DNA of 64,000 bases from Coffea arabica (taxonomy: Eukaryota > Streptophyta > Magnoliopsida > Gentianales > Rubiaceae): NCBI RefSeq assembly GCF_036785885.1, contig NC_092323.1:7944501-8008500 (forward strand), in the 5' to 3' direction. The translations under genes and the position numbers were made by a program. The notes under the pieces are model-generated. The model worked only from the letters and a program-made list of their open reading frames with translations. It did not search any database and was not told the origin of the DNA. Positions 1-12,697 of the stretch are shown one piece after another. The first letter of the stretch is position 1. Each line of letters begins with the position of its first letter.

Positions 1-2160
1 CTTGCAATAACATAGTACGGAAGTCAGTCTGCTGTTTGCTTCCATCCGTACACGCTTCTACTTGATTCCCTATACACGCGCTCTCCAACAATTTAACGTC
101 TCCGTTTGGACCGTTTTGCCCCCAACACGTGTCGCTCTCTGCCGGCATCCCTACCATAGGCAGGTTCTTACCATAAAGGTATCCACTTTGGCCCTCTGTC
201 CGGTTGTGATTTTTCAAAGAATTTGTGCCAGTAGAAACATAACTATGGAACTGATGTTTCGTAGGTTTTGACTTGTAGGATCCATATAATTGAACTGAAC
301 AGAAATCATCTTAGTAACATGTTGCAATTGCAAAATGGCCCCTTTAACTATAATTGATCAGTGATTTACAACCTTAAACTATCAATTGCATGACCTGAGC
401 CCCTTGCACTATCTGTTTGTAACATATGATTTAAACCGACACGTATAAATTGGGAAGATTATTGGTTGATCACAACCCACCCTAGTCTCACTTTGTCCCG
501 GCCCCCTTCGTTTCTAGAAAAACCCTATCCCTTTGTATGTAGAATGCAATCTTTTCTTCACCCTCTCTCTATGTTAAGCACTCATTATAGTCCATCTAGC
601 TAGCAGATATTTGCAATGGCTGCAAATTATTTATCACAAAAAAAGATTGGGTAAGACATCCATTTCAGTTTTATTTTTTTTTTCTTCACTCAAATTCCAA
701 ACTAATCAAATCCATGAAATTAGCATCATTGCAGCAGATTGTTACATGAAGTGGTAAATTGCTAAAAATGCAATAATGCAGGGGAAGGATCACAAATCAA
801 TGGCAGTTCAAGGGTATATTTTAAAATTGAACCCACGAAATGTTTTTACACTATCAAAGGATGATTTCATTAACATGATCCAGAGAACCTTCCCCTGCAA
901 TTATGGCACACGAAATCCACCCTCCTTGACTGGCGGTGAAGAGCCGAAATGGAATTTATTTTGTGCATCCCCTTCCCCTTCCCACCACCCAAAATTGATT
1001 TGGAATATCTTTGAAAGGTCCAAGAACTGTAATCATCTCATTTAGACCATGCATGCAACTGAACAAAGTTAGCCTTTCCAGGAAATATGACATTATCTAC
1101 CTTTTGCAGGGGTGGGTGGTTAGAATCAGTTATAGGGAAAGGATCAAATTCTTATAAAGCCGTCCTACCTAGGCCATGCAGCCATGAGAATAACGTTCCA
1201 TCCCTGAACAGATGAAGATGCGGTGAATTAATTCCATGGCAAAGATTTCTAAGTCGGTGCTAGAAATATTTAGTTGATCGATGGCAATCGCAAAAAAGTG
1301 CAAAGATGTTAACGTGCTACTTTCTCATAAAGAGAAGATACATATGCAAGATTCGTGTTAAAAGGCAAAGATTAAAAATGTCATCAAAGGCGGAAAGCTA
1401 AGTGACTAACGAGAGTCATCATTCTCTGATTATTATTCAAATCCGGTCGAGCTCAGACAGACTAGTTTGATTAAAGCTTGCGAGTGAAATGAATCACGAA
1501 AAACTGAGGAGGGATCGTTGAATTTTTGTGGATACCAGTCAAAAATGATACGAGAAGAGAGGACTGCATGGATATATGTGCAATGTAGTTGGAACCCTCG
1601 TCGAGAAAGCAACAAGAACATATTCTTGATCGTTGGCTTAGGAGGTGGATACTCGTACCCTTGCCAACGACAACTGTGCGCCCTTAAATCTAGCAAGGAG
1701 AATACGCGAGCTAGTACGTCACAGGGATGGAGTTTTAGGAATTAAGAAGGATTAAACAACTCCTTTTTTTAACTTTGAAAAGGCCCAAAAAAAAAAGGCA
1801 AGAGGAGACAACTTGTAATTTTTTAAATCATAAATCTACTTGCAACTAGCACCAAAAAAAACAAGGGGAAAAAAGTACATTTCAAAAACCTAGGTGCCAG
1901 GGGGCACTAAGACTAGAAAATATGTTTGTATGGCATAATATCGATTGGTGACTGAAACCAGAAATTAAATTTGAAAAGTGACATACATACATGTGTAAAT
2001 TTTAGAGTCAAAAAATACAATTTTTTGAAAAAATTTTTTTTTGGGGGGAGGGGGCGGGGTGGCGGCCAAGTAGCTAATAAATATATAAATGAGTTTTTGA
2101 TAGTTTTCAAAATTTTAAAGAAAGAAAACATGTATTTTCAACTTGTTACCGAAGAGACAT

Positions 2161-2280
2161 TTGTACTTCATTATACATGCGAAGAGAAATTTTTTACTTA
2201 CTAAAGGATAGTTCGCTCTGTGCTCACCACGCAGCTCCGTTGTACTTCATTATGCATGCGAAGAGAAATTTTTTACTTAC
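2161..2280 (+). repeat. Direct repeat, two 41-bp copies
   Basis: A 41-bp unit starting TTGTACTTCATTA lies at 2161-2201 and again at 2240-2280, with one mismatch (A or G in the ...TATACATGC/TATGCATGC part). The copies are separated by 38 bp. No terminal inverted repeats accompany them, so a local duplication is more likely than a pair of transposon ends. Confidence 0.85.
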
Positions 2281-4288
2281 GATATATGAGGATAAGGATT
2301 CAAACATAAAAGAATTATTTAATACATCGTAACATACAACTATACAAGGTTAAGGATTCAAAGTATATATGATTGTTTAACCTTTTCCTCCCGAGAACTG
2401 GGGAGAAATAGACTTACAAAAAAAAAAACATCAATCTTCGCACGTACGCAAGGATGTATTGAATTGGACGAAAGCATGGAGTCTTCTGCTTCTCTTGCTT
2501 CACTATAATTCTTGAAATTCAATTGGCTGGCCTTGAAGTTGATCTTCTCCTAAAAGTTGCAATCAGACGTTCCACACTATGCTGGAGCATCTTTTTTATC
2601 ATCATGAGGTTATATACTCCACCAGAGGCCAAGAAATGCAGTACTATATAAATAACAAATGTTTTGTTTTGTTGTACTTACTGATGTTAGTTTCACTGCC
2701 AGTTGTTGTGTTTACTGGATAAGCTGGCTAGTCCCTTATCAAGAATGGCTAATTCAAGGCATCAAAAATAGGAACATGCTTTTCTTTATCCTAATGCCAC
2801 CAGAAATGGCATCATTTTGCTTTACTAGCTGCGAACTTGTCACTCTATATATCTCCAAAGAATGACAATCACAATGCTCCCTCCTCTGCCAATCCACCAG
2901 CAAATCCAAAAATTAGGAACCAAAACTCGCACGCAACCACATTTGTCAGGACCATATCTATATAGAGTTTGTCCACAACTGTTTTACTATTTCTTCTTTT
3001 TTAGAGCGCAAAATACAAAGAAGTGAAAGTGAGAAGTATTATATATTCCACAGCATAACTTACTCACGAGCCTTAGGTACATGTTGACATGTTTTTCTTT
3101 CCTTCTCTCAAATTGTACGTACGTGAAATTAATTCATATCTGGTGACTGGTTTGCTATAAACAGTGCAGGATCGAATTTTTGAGAAAGATGCTAGAGTAC
3201 ATTACCATATCCATGCCATGGGCTTTCCCTCCTTAAATCCTCAAGAGATCTAGGAGTCTCAAGGACCAAGAAAGTAACAACTGAGAAAATATTAACAAAG
3301 ACCTCAAAGTGATCGAAAAGATATTTTTAACTTGTTTGTTTGCTCAGCGTTTCATTATTTTTCTCAATTATCATCAACGTCAAATAATACGAAATATGCT
3401 TACTTTCTTACCAAAAAGAAGCTGTCAATTGCGATGGTTCTTGTCTATGGCTACAGCAGGGCTTGCATGAATCTCACTTTTGTAGGCTTGTGTATTAATC
3501 TAATTACATACATGCTTGCTAACCCGGCCAAATCATCTCAAGAACCAATAGGATCATATCAACCAGACTCTACACAAAATGACAAACAAAATCATATGTA
3601 ACATTTGGTTCAAGAAATCGATTTAGATGGAGTGTCTAAATGGAGACCTTGCGGAATCCAAAATAATTTGTCGTTTGGAAAAGATATCTTTTTTCTATAT
3701 ATATATTGATTTGGCTAAATGATTCCTGAAGTTATTTCACAGGAATCCATTTTATCCATTATTTTTCTACTCATAATTTCAGTCGTCGCCTTGTGCAAAT
3801 GCATGTTCCAACCAACTCGAAGATTGAAAAAAAAAAAAAAAAAAAAAAGGTAGATGATATCAAAAATTTAACAAAAGTGGCCAAAACAGTCGATGTGGAC
3901 GGGTTATGCTGCATGCTTTAAGGCTATGGAAGATTGACTCCAACAGTTACAAACTACCAAAGTATATGGACCAAACAGAGAAGACAACTCATGTTTACCA
4001 TGAAACATATATGTCAAAAAAAAAAAGAAAAGAAGAAGGTAGCCCAAAGGTCAAAAATTAGCCCCGAATTTCATCTCTACCAGCATAAACAAGATAAATT
4101 CAAACAAAATGAAGGAATTACTGAAAATGTGAAAAATATGCCCGAAGAAAGGGCAAGGCCTACACCTCTTTCCTTTTTTGTAATAACATGATCACAAATT
4201 ATGTTTTGTTTTTGGTAATTACTAAAACATACAAAAACTACAGAAAATTTTTTCTCACTTGTCCCCAAAACGTCTATACTCTGCACTC

Positions 4289-4319
<31 letters not shown>

Positions 4320-4323
4320 TTTT
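4289..4323. repeat. (TA)n microsatellite followed by T run
   Basis: About eleven TA units are followed directly by about 13 T. This is a simple repeat and is probably length-variable. Confidence 0.9.
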
Positions 4324-6720
4324 CTGCATCGCAACATTATTGAATTTCAGGGTCCAACTGTGCAGGGCATGGTTGGCGGGCTAATTTCTTCGTTTTGCCC
4401 ATAGCCTTCAGAATTTCTTTTCCTTCACTAGGCAGCGGCAGGGAATGGTCTGCTTACATATTCTTGATTCCAGCAGACTAAACTTTTGCCTTGAGCACCA
4501 AAGTTTTGGGTTGTTGTGTTGGAGATGAAAGAAACATATGTAGTAGCAGTTTTCTCCTTTATTCGGCAGCATTTCCTTTCCCTGCATTAATTTTGAGAGA
4601 AAAGTTCTATGATGGTGAAAGAGTATCAATTAAGCTCGAGTGTAATATTGGATGCATTAATGCGTTATTAAATAATAAAGATAATTAAGTAAATCTCGGA
4701 TTTAATAGGTACGATTTGGCACTTCTTTTCTTTGTCAAAACAACGTTCAGAATTTTCAAAGAAACAAATACCCAGCTTAAAATAAGCGAAAAGATGCAAA
4801 ATGTCCAACTTTTGAAAAGCAAAACCAGGCAGACAATTTATCGCATCAAAGCCTACTGGTACTGGCCATCACCCTAACGATGAGGCACCGGCAGAAAATA
4901 TTTGGTCACTGGGATATTTTGGTCAGGAGAAGTCCCCTTACATTTGACCCATACCCAATACAATACAAATAGCTCAGATTGGCCCATAACGAATTTCGAA
5001 AACCCAATATCGTGCCAATGGTCTCCTTTGGATTTTTGGCCCACTTACACTGGACCCGCTCCCACACATATATATGTATAACAGTTTGGATCTATTTGGA
5101 TTGTTTTTTTTTTTTTGGAGTTTTTATAAAAAAATAAAAAAATTTGTCCGGTGACAATTTGATATATATGAAATAAAAATAAATGTATTAATTGTACTAA
5201 CAGTTATATTAAAGAAAAATCAAAAGTATTAATTGTACTAAGTAGTATTTCTATTTCTGGGTATTAGTCTTAGTGAATGTTGCCGGTATTGGATTTCTTA
5301 CAAGATAAACTCCTTGTACAGGCACTTTACCCTCCTCTAATAAAGCACATTTTGAATCCCACCTATATGTTTCATGGAATTTTATTGGACATTGTGGTTC
5401 TCAACTCTTGGTTGGTTTGACTCTCAACTTTCAGGAGTTAACCAACTAAAATAATTTATTTTGGCAAACTATGATGTTGGGCTCCTATAAGCCAATGTGA
5501 CTCTTACGAATATTTTTATTTTGGGAACATTATTTTCGTTAGGAACTAGGAAGTTGAGGGATGGTTGGACTTGGGGGCGGGGGCTAGGATGCCAAGGAGC
5601 TAACTTTTTGCTATTGCTGAATGGAAAATCCTAAAATAAGACTTATACGACACACGTATATAAACTGAAGGGGTATTTTCACATACCTCCTCTGAGGTTC
5701 CGCTCAAGTTCTAAAAGTTACACTTATTTCTCTTATTTTTATTGTTTAAGTAACATTCTACGCTCAAAAAGTTAGACTTTTTTTTTTCAAAAATCCCAAA
5801 ATGCCCTTGGATAATTCACAACAAAAATAAAAAAAAAAATGGTTTACCATCCCTACTTCATTCATTCTTTGCTTGCCGTTACCATTACCTATTCATTAAC
5901 ATCCAAATCATCACTAAGTAAATACTCATCTTTCTTTTAAAGTCCCTATTTTGCCTAAAAATTTTCAGTGCAAACTATTGAATCTACTAAAAATGCAATA
6001 TCAAATATCTAAAAGTTTATTTACAATCTCATATCAATCTCAAATTTTGCTTACTGCCCAACAACACGACTCTAATCCCATGGGTACCACATTTATATTA
6101 CCAAACAATCTAAGTTATCACCACTAATACTAACATCCAATGCACTCCATCAGTACAAAGTTCGAAGTCACTGAAATTCTCTCTGTAGGGATATATCATC
6201 AATAATAATTGCGAATCAAAAATAAAAATACGATGCAGTTATAAATATAAAAAGAACAATTTTTTCTATAACAACCGTAACAATATAATATTTATTTAGT
6301 CCCTCTTTCACTTCCCATCCTTTATTATTATTTTTTTATTACTGCCACTATCTTCATCTCCATCTTGTTTGATAACAAATCATCACTCAACTAGCTGCTT
6401 GACAATTTCAATTTACTAATACCTATCAAAAATTGAAAACAAAAATAGACACAAAGAAGTTGTTTAATAGAAATGATCTTTAAGAGAGAATTGGGAATAT
6501 GGATCAAGATAGGTGAGCACATGTGGTTGGTACGTATGGTGGTTTTGTTGACGGTAATAATACATATTTGGTCTACGGGAATAAATAGATGAGTTTGTAG
6601 GGAAAGAAAATATAGGAAGAAGAGGATAATGAGTTAAATGGAAAATGCTGTAATTTGAGTCATTAGTTGACAATAGATCAGAGAACTTTAATTTTTGATG
6701 GAGTTATTCAATTAAAAGGT

Positions 6721-6824
6721 GGCACATTTTTTGATATGTAGGAATTCTTATATTTGTATCTATCACATGGCACATCTCTTGATTTGTAGGAATTTTTATA
6801 TTTGTATCTATTGTTCAAACATAT
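6721..6824 (+). repeat. Tandem ~50-bp repeats interrupted by an LTR
   Basis: Two diverged units (each starting GGCACAT, containing TTTGTAGGAAT or TATGTAGGAAT and then ATATTTGTATCTAT) stand in tandem here. A third unit (CCCATCTCTTCCTTTGTAGG...) lies on the far side of the LTR at about 9824-9880. The locus therefore held at least three tandem copies before the LTR element landed next to or between them. Confidence 0.7.
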
Positions 6825-6856
6825 CTTACACGACAAACATAGACTAGAACGTTGCC

Positions 6857-9821
6857 TGTGACAGCCCCACCTTCCCCTAAGGCGAACCAAAGGGGTTAGC
6901 GGACTGCCTGCCCAGCTCTCGCCAGGACTAACAAGCAGTTACACGCGTTCTAAAACGTTTCGGGAAAGTAAAAACGCGCTCGGACAAGCCACCAGTATCA
7001 AAATAACAAAATAAAAAAAACGAAAACAGTGAATAGTGCCTGGAACAGGGGAATCCGGCCGGAATCTGGCCGGATTAGCGGCCGGATTCTTGGCCGGATA
7101 CTGTCCAGTGGCTAACTTCCGGATTCAAAATTTTCCCCAAGCAATCCGGCCGACAATCCGGCCAGTTTCTGGCCGGATTCCTGGCCGGATTCAGTCCAGT
7201 GCCTTTCCGTCAAAAATTTTTCTTTTGCCCTTTGCAAGCCGAATCGATCCGAAAGTCAACCAAACATCAACCAGACATAAATACATTGAAATTCAACATT
7301 TACAATCACATTGGCATGTCAAAAGCTATTCATCATAGACACACATATTCGGTTTGCCAATCAAAAGATGAACCCAATACACTTTAGGGTTTCATGCAAA
7401 GAGCTACTCAAAATAGACATATACATGGCTCAATTTGGCAACCAACAAGTAGGATCTTCCAAAAATGATCATTTTTCTGTAAGGAAAACAAATGGAACGG
7501 AGTGAGCTAAAGCTCAGTGAGCAACTATCACAAATCAACCAAGATCACTTAAGCATAACCGTTCAATTCAAGTATACCAATAAGAAGCAAAACAAATCAA
7601 TAAAAGGATACGGACGGCTCTCAAGAGCCCATTTCCACGCTTACATTCTTGATCCAAACTCATTGACCCTCCGTCAATGTTAAAAGTACCAAACCGTAGA
7701 CCTCTCTTCACATCCATTCCTTCCCCCCAACATACCCCAACCGGGCCCGCACTCCAAGCAGTAACTTGAGGTGATACTCGAGTACACCGGAACCAAGGGT
7801 CTCATTACCACAAGATTCCCATTTCAGTCCCCGTGGCTAGTCACTTTTCACGACCAAGCCCTCGCTGGCTCGATTCAAGTGATTACCAACGGCGTTGAGC
7901 TCAGTAGTACAGTAGGGTCGTTGGATACTCGTCCAACCGACACCCAAACAATATCCCATGAATGGAATCCATTAACTCAATATAGCAGTGCAGTAATACA
8001 ATGAAACATTAAACAGTCATTAACAAGATAAAAGGATGAGGGCGGTCAAGTACACCCTCACCTTAATCATTTCCAATAGCCAAACAAGCCTTCAAGGCAT
8101 CACAAGCACATATAACAAAGCCACATTATAACATTCAAGTGAGTAGTATACTCACCACTCACGTAGGTGAGGTTTCATGCACCGCCGTCCAAAGTACGTC
8201 GTGCACTAACGTTACGCCCTAGAACATGTAAACAAATACCATAAGACTCGATAACGAGTCATAAAGCCAAGCCAATCACAACCCCAATAGGGTTTCATAT
8301 GCATATATAAGCATAATAGCAAACCAGAAATTTCAGCAATGCACTAACTTGACCATAACAAAAAAACAGTTTTCGTCCTCCTTTTGCGGTAATGGCACAA
8401 AATGCTCTACGCTTATCGGATGAGGGTGTAAGACCCACCATCTCGAAGCTAAAAGACAGGGCTACAACAATTTAGAAGGCCACTCAGTCCAAATCCTAGC
8501 ACAACTAGGTCAAAAATACAGAATACCAAACCAGAACCGCAATTGCAGGTTACCAAATCACACTATGCTGTAATTAGTCCAACTCAGTCTAAACAGGTCC
8601 AAATGCATTGATTCCAAAGGCATACGATAGCTAAGACATCAAGCTACATTTCATCAGAAGACACCAACATCAAAATCCAAAGCAATTCCAGTCAAAACAG
8701 ACGATTCCAATCGCAGTTCGCACATTCTGATCACCCAGAACAGCAACAGTAAAAATGACATATCTCACTCTACACTACTCCAATTGCCCTGAAATTTTAC
8801 AGGCACCTCAAACACATCAATACCTACAACTTTCATGTTTTAAGCAAAGGCCAATTCGGCCTCTAACCATATGATCTAAAACCGGACAGAAAGGGGGTTA
8901 TGAAACCCTAACTTTTCACATTTCAATCCAAACCCAAAATTGGTTGCAATTTCCTATCATACACACCTACTAGAGTCATAACCCCTCAATACAAACCATC
9001 ATAAATAACCACAACCTCATGATCACATTAAACCAGAAAATTCATCAATAAAATAAAAACTTCACCAATTCATTCCAAACCAAGAAATAAACCACAATTT
9101 TCAACACTATAGCCACCATTAGGCACAAAGTAAACATCATTAGGTGTAAGAGGAAGTGTAAGCACCACTTACCAAGTAAACAAGAGAGAGGAAGTTGTAG
9201 ACCACCTTAGCTTCTCAAAGAAACTTCACCAAAACACTCACTAGCACCAAATGGAGGAATTTTATGGAGTAGAAACTAGGTTAAGCACTTGAGTTGGATG
9301 ATTGGCACTAAATGGTAGCTAAACTTGGAAGAGTTTTTCTTTCTTCTTTGATAGAGAGGGCCGGCCACCAAGGAGCAAGAAATGGTGATTTTTGGTGGTA
9401 ATTTTAAGATATTTAACCAATGGGTCAAAAGTCAAAAACATGAATAGTGTTCCATAAAGTCCACCCAATGATATTGTGACACTTGGCACCTCCTTAAATG
9501 CATTTCTATCATTTGGTCACCTCTCACATCAATCAATTCACCTCCTCTACTTATCTCTTAACACCCGATCACTTTTTACACAGTATCCGAAACTTAACCT
9601 TATTGGCCGAATTTTTCCGAACTTTTCGTACTAGTGGGTCCCACGTCCTTTCTATATCCTTAATTTTTCAAAAACTGCCCAATGCTAGAAAGATCATCTA
9701 AAAACTATAATTACTCATAATATCCATCAAGAAAATTTTCTAAGCCAGAAAATACAGAAAACATGCAATTAAAGGGGTAAAACTCCTAAGAAAATTATTA
9801 GGGAAAATACGGGTTCTCACA
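6857..9821. mobile_element. Solo LTR of a large LTR retrotransposon
   Basis: A 2965-bp block begins TGTGACAGCCCC and ends GGGTTCTCACA, so it has the TG...CA termini of an LTR. It is flanked by a perfect 5-bp target duplication, TTGCC (6852-6856 and 9822-9826). No second LTR, gag or pol region is seen between the duplications, so I read it as a solo LTR left by recombination between the two LTRs of a parent element. Its size fits large-LTR Ty3/gypsy lineages such as Tat/Ogre, but family assignment is inference. Read on the minus strand it starts TGTGAGAACCCG, which may be the sense direction. It is a fossil with no coding capacity. Intact target duplications suggest moderate age. Confidence 0.75.
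7050..7205. repeat. CCGGCC-rich minisatellite inside the LTR
   Basis: The words GGCCGGATT and AATCCGGCC recur about ten times in about 150 bp, in both orientations, so the tract is partly self-complementary. It lies near one end of the solo LTR and is far more GC-rich and CpG-rich than its surroundings. Confidence 0.8.
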
Positions 9822-9826
9822 TTGCC

Positions 9827-10493
9827 CATCTCTTCCTTTGTAGGAATTCTCATATTTACGTCCATTACATTGCTTAGACATATCGTGTTTTTCAAATCAT
9901 TTTTTTAATAGATGTCTACACTGAAAATATCAGTGGTGATATGAGAAAAAGAATGATGGTTGACGAGGAGTAATACAAAATCTAATGCTATTAAATAGTA
10001 GTTTCACTAGTTTGTATGGTGTACACGGCGATTTACTTAAATATTTTTAGATAAATTAGAATTTATACCACAATCACTCCCAGGGAGTAAAATGCTAATA
10101 TTCTATCAAATCCAGAACTTTAAAGTCTAATTCTTCTGCTTATTTACCCTACATTATTAGGAACTCACGGAATTTCTAAAATTTTGTTTGATCGAATTGT
10201 ATATGAAATTTTCAGAGTTTGCTCGTACGTAGGACTGAAAAGTAAATGACATGAGATCCCTACATACAAAGGACAAACAATAAGCTCAATTCATTATTAA
10301 AGAACATAATAGGATTTCAGTTTATACTTTTTCTTCTTTCTCTACCAACAAATCTCGGCCAATTCTTGAAAGATGCAGAACGCATAATCATCCCCTTTAT
10401 TCTACTAAATTTCTAAACCATGACGACCATCGCGCTTCATGAAGAATTTTCCTGGTACAAATTGCAGTTCCATCCACCATTCGCCTCCGGGTA
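9827..10493. other. Spacer between two transposons
   Basis: Nothing gene-like is visible. The first 60 bases continue the tandem repeat seen before the LTR; the rest is ordinary AT-rich spacer. Confidence 0.5.
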
Positions 10494-10501
10494 GTTAGGA
10501 C

Positions 10502-11357
10502 TAGAGGTGGCAATATGGATAAATGGTTCATAATTGGTTTTGACTTAATGGATGGTGGATGAAATTTATCCAATCCATTTAAATCCATTTAATAAATGGA
10601 TCTAAATGGATGGATCTAAATGGATTAAATAAAAACCAATTATCCATTTATAATCCATTTAAATATTTTGGTTACTTTTTTTTTGTATTACCATTTCTTG
10701 TAATATGAAGATACTTTTTTATGTACTCATAAATTTTAGGTGTAGTTGGATGAGAAAGATGGCAAAATACTTAGATTTTTCATTTAAGAATTTAGGTAGT
10801 ATTTTGGTCTAATTTAAGAACAATTGGTCTAATTTGGTTACCGTAATTTATAAATAAAATTTTCAAATGTTATTTAACCTATATCATAAATATAATTTTT
10901 AATTTTTTTTATCTCATACACGTCATGTCACAAAAAATTTATAATATTCTTTCAAATACAACCAGTGATTGGAAAATTTTCTGGGTTTAAATTAAAGAAA
11001 CAGTGAGGGAACCCAGCTAGGAATAGGAGGGAAGGTAATGGTGGGGGATCAAAAAGGGGGGGGGGTTCCCAAATTGAGTTCGTTGATGCGGTCCGCCGCA
11101 TGATTGGGGAGCATGGAGGACTACACTGTCATATATTTCTTGCTTGCAAGTTTTGATCATGATTGGCTACTTTTATTTGGTTTTTAAATAAATGGATATA
11201 TGTGGTTTTTGTGGATAATCCATATAAATCCATTTAATTTAATGGTTTTACTTTGATCAACCATTTAAAACCAATATCATAAATGGATAATCCAAATCCA
11301 TTTAATTATGGATTATATGGATGGATAAATGGATCTCAATCCAAATTGCCACCTCTA
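10502..11357. mobile_element. Non-autonomous hAT-type element, 856 bp
   Basis: The ends are inverted repeats: TAGAGGTGGCAATATGGAT on the left and, read on the minus strand, TAGAGGTGGCAATTTGGATT on the right. An 8-bp target duplication, GTTAGGAC, flanks it (10494-10501 and 11358-11365). An 8-bp duplication with TA(G)-starting ends is typical of hAT transposons. The subterminal parts are packed with ATGGAT and its complement ATCCAT, while the middle is unrelated AT-rich sequence with a G10 run near 11056. No transposase frame is present, so it would depend on a related autonomous element. Confidence 0.85.
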
Positions 11358-11365
11358 GTTAGGAC

Positions 11366-12697
11366 GTAAACAGTCACTACTCCACATTAATAGCGGATCC
11401 CCCGAACCCCCTATATTCCAAACCAAACCAAACCAAACTTGTGCTTGTGTTGCGACCACAAGGACTCTCATTCAAAGGCCACCACCATCCCCACGGCTTA
11501 ATTCCGGTGGTCCCTTAGGATGGATGAAGGGTCTGTATCTTCTGCAGATTTTCTTCTAACCAAATTGCATGCCTCATTAAGAGTTGTACTAATGCAAGAT
11601 CAAGTCTCAATTATGACACCGATGAATCATAACTGTAGGGGTTACAGCCCATTTTCAAGTTGATATCAAAAAGATGATTGGATAGAAGCTGAATTTTGAC
11701 CACAACTTTCATCCACTTATTTTGTGGGCAATTCTTAAGTAAAGTTTATAGTAGGGAAAAAAAAAAATCATAGCACTAATAGAAAATATTCCGTAGCATC
11801 AAGTTATAAAGGAACTGGACTAGATAAACTGATCAACTAAATTTGGATTAACCTTCCTACACCAATAGGATGCATATTACATGTGAAAATTTTTAAATTC
11901 AAATTTAAATTAAGAAAATATGACACGCATTCATATTTGCTCGAGCATACATTATCAATATAGAAAAGATGAATCCAATAAATTAGAGAAAAATCTTTTG
12001 CATGGTTTTTTTATAGTAAATAGCAAGAAAAGATCTTTGATAGTAATATATTTGCGTGTCAAGAAATTCACATGGCTACTAATGAGAGCTAGTAGTTGTT
12101 CCGGCACACGCAGTCCCCCCCAATCTTGAAGGAACTGCTTTTAAATCAGCTGAGTTCAGTATCATACAAAGTAGTACCAATTCTTTTGAGCTCTTAAATT
12201 CTCAAATCTACTTGCCTGCTAACAACAGCTAAGCTGCTTCTTTTTCATTTATAGTCAACAGAAAAGAGTTAGCCTATTCAAGGAAAAGGACTCGAGCTTC
12301 TAAAAACTGGACAGTGGTATCTCCGAAAATACCAGTAGTAGCGAATTCATTGTGAACGGTAAAAGGGAAATGAGAATACAGATGTCAAGAACATTTACTT
12401 TTGTGTGTTCATCCAATTATAAACGTGGTCTCAAATGGTACATGATATTAACTGATGATGGTATCTCAGAAAATAAAAGAAATCACAGCTTTTGACGTAG
12501 AAGTAATAAATTAAAATCTCTCTCATGACACCTACACCTAAATGCAGTGCAGCATTTTCTGCAGACACACATTTGACAGAATTGAAAACGTAGTAGTGGA
12601 TGAATATTTATGGCCACTTTAACAAAGTTCGACAAGTAACTTTAACTAACAACATCAACAATGATCATGAATAGCTTAATTAGCTCTAACCATTACT
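11366..12697. other. Spacer 3' of the ketoacyl-CoA synthase gene
   Basis: No gene is supported; the longest frames are short and unrecognised. The right-hand few hundred bases probably include the 3' untranslated region of the minus-strand synthase gene that ends at 12698. Confidence 0.45.

Larger units (their letters stand above)
1..6720. other. Gene-free spacer, unresolved repeats
   Basis: I see no gene here. Open frames are at most about 90 codons, overlap on both strands and match nothing I recognise. The stretch holds a 41-bp direct repeat (2161-2201 and 2240-2280), a poly-A run near 3828-3848, a (TA)n-T(n) tract at 4289-4323, and a T-run/G-run junction near 2033-2058. The piece near 5080-5180 (TTTGGATTG followed by a T run) looks like one end of a decayed small TIR element of the kind seen intact at 28832. 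The AT-rich part at 5650-6460 reads like old degraded transposon sequence, but I cannot assign it to a family. Confidence 0.5.

Noticed and set aside
776-1045. 89-codon plus-strand frame
   Set aside because: No recognisable domain, no clear neighbouring exons, AT-rich context.
1433-1745. Overlapping frames on both strands
   Set aside because: Both are about 80 codons with no family resemblance; a gene fragment cannot be shown.
2041-2065. G-quadruplex element
   Set aside because: Only three runs have three or more G; the others are GG, so a strong four-run quadruplex is not supported.
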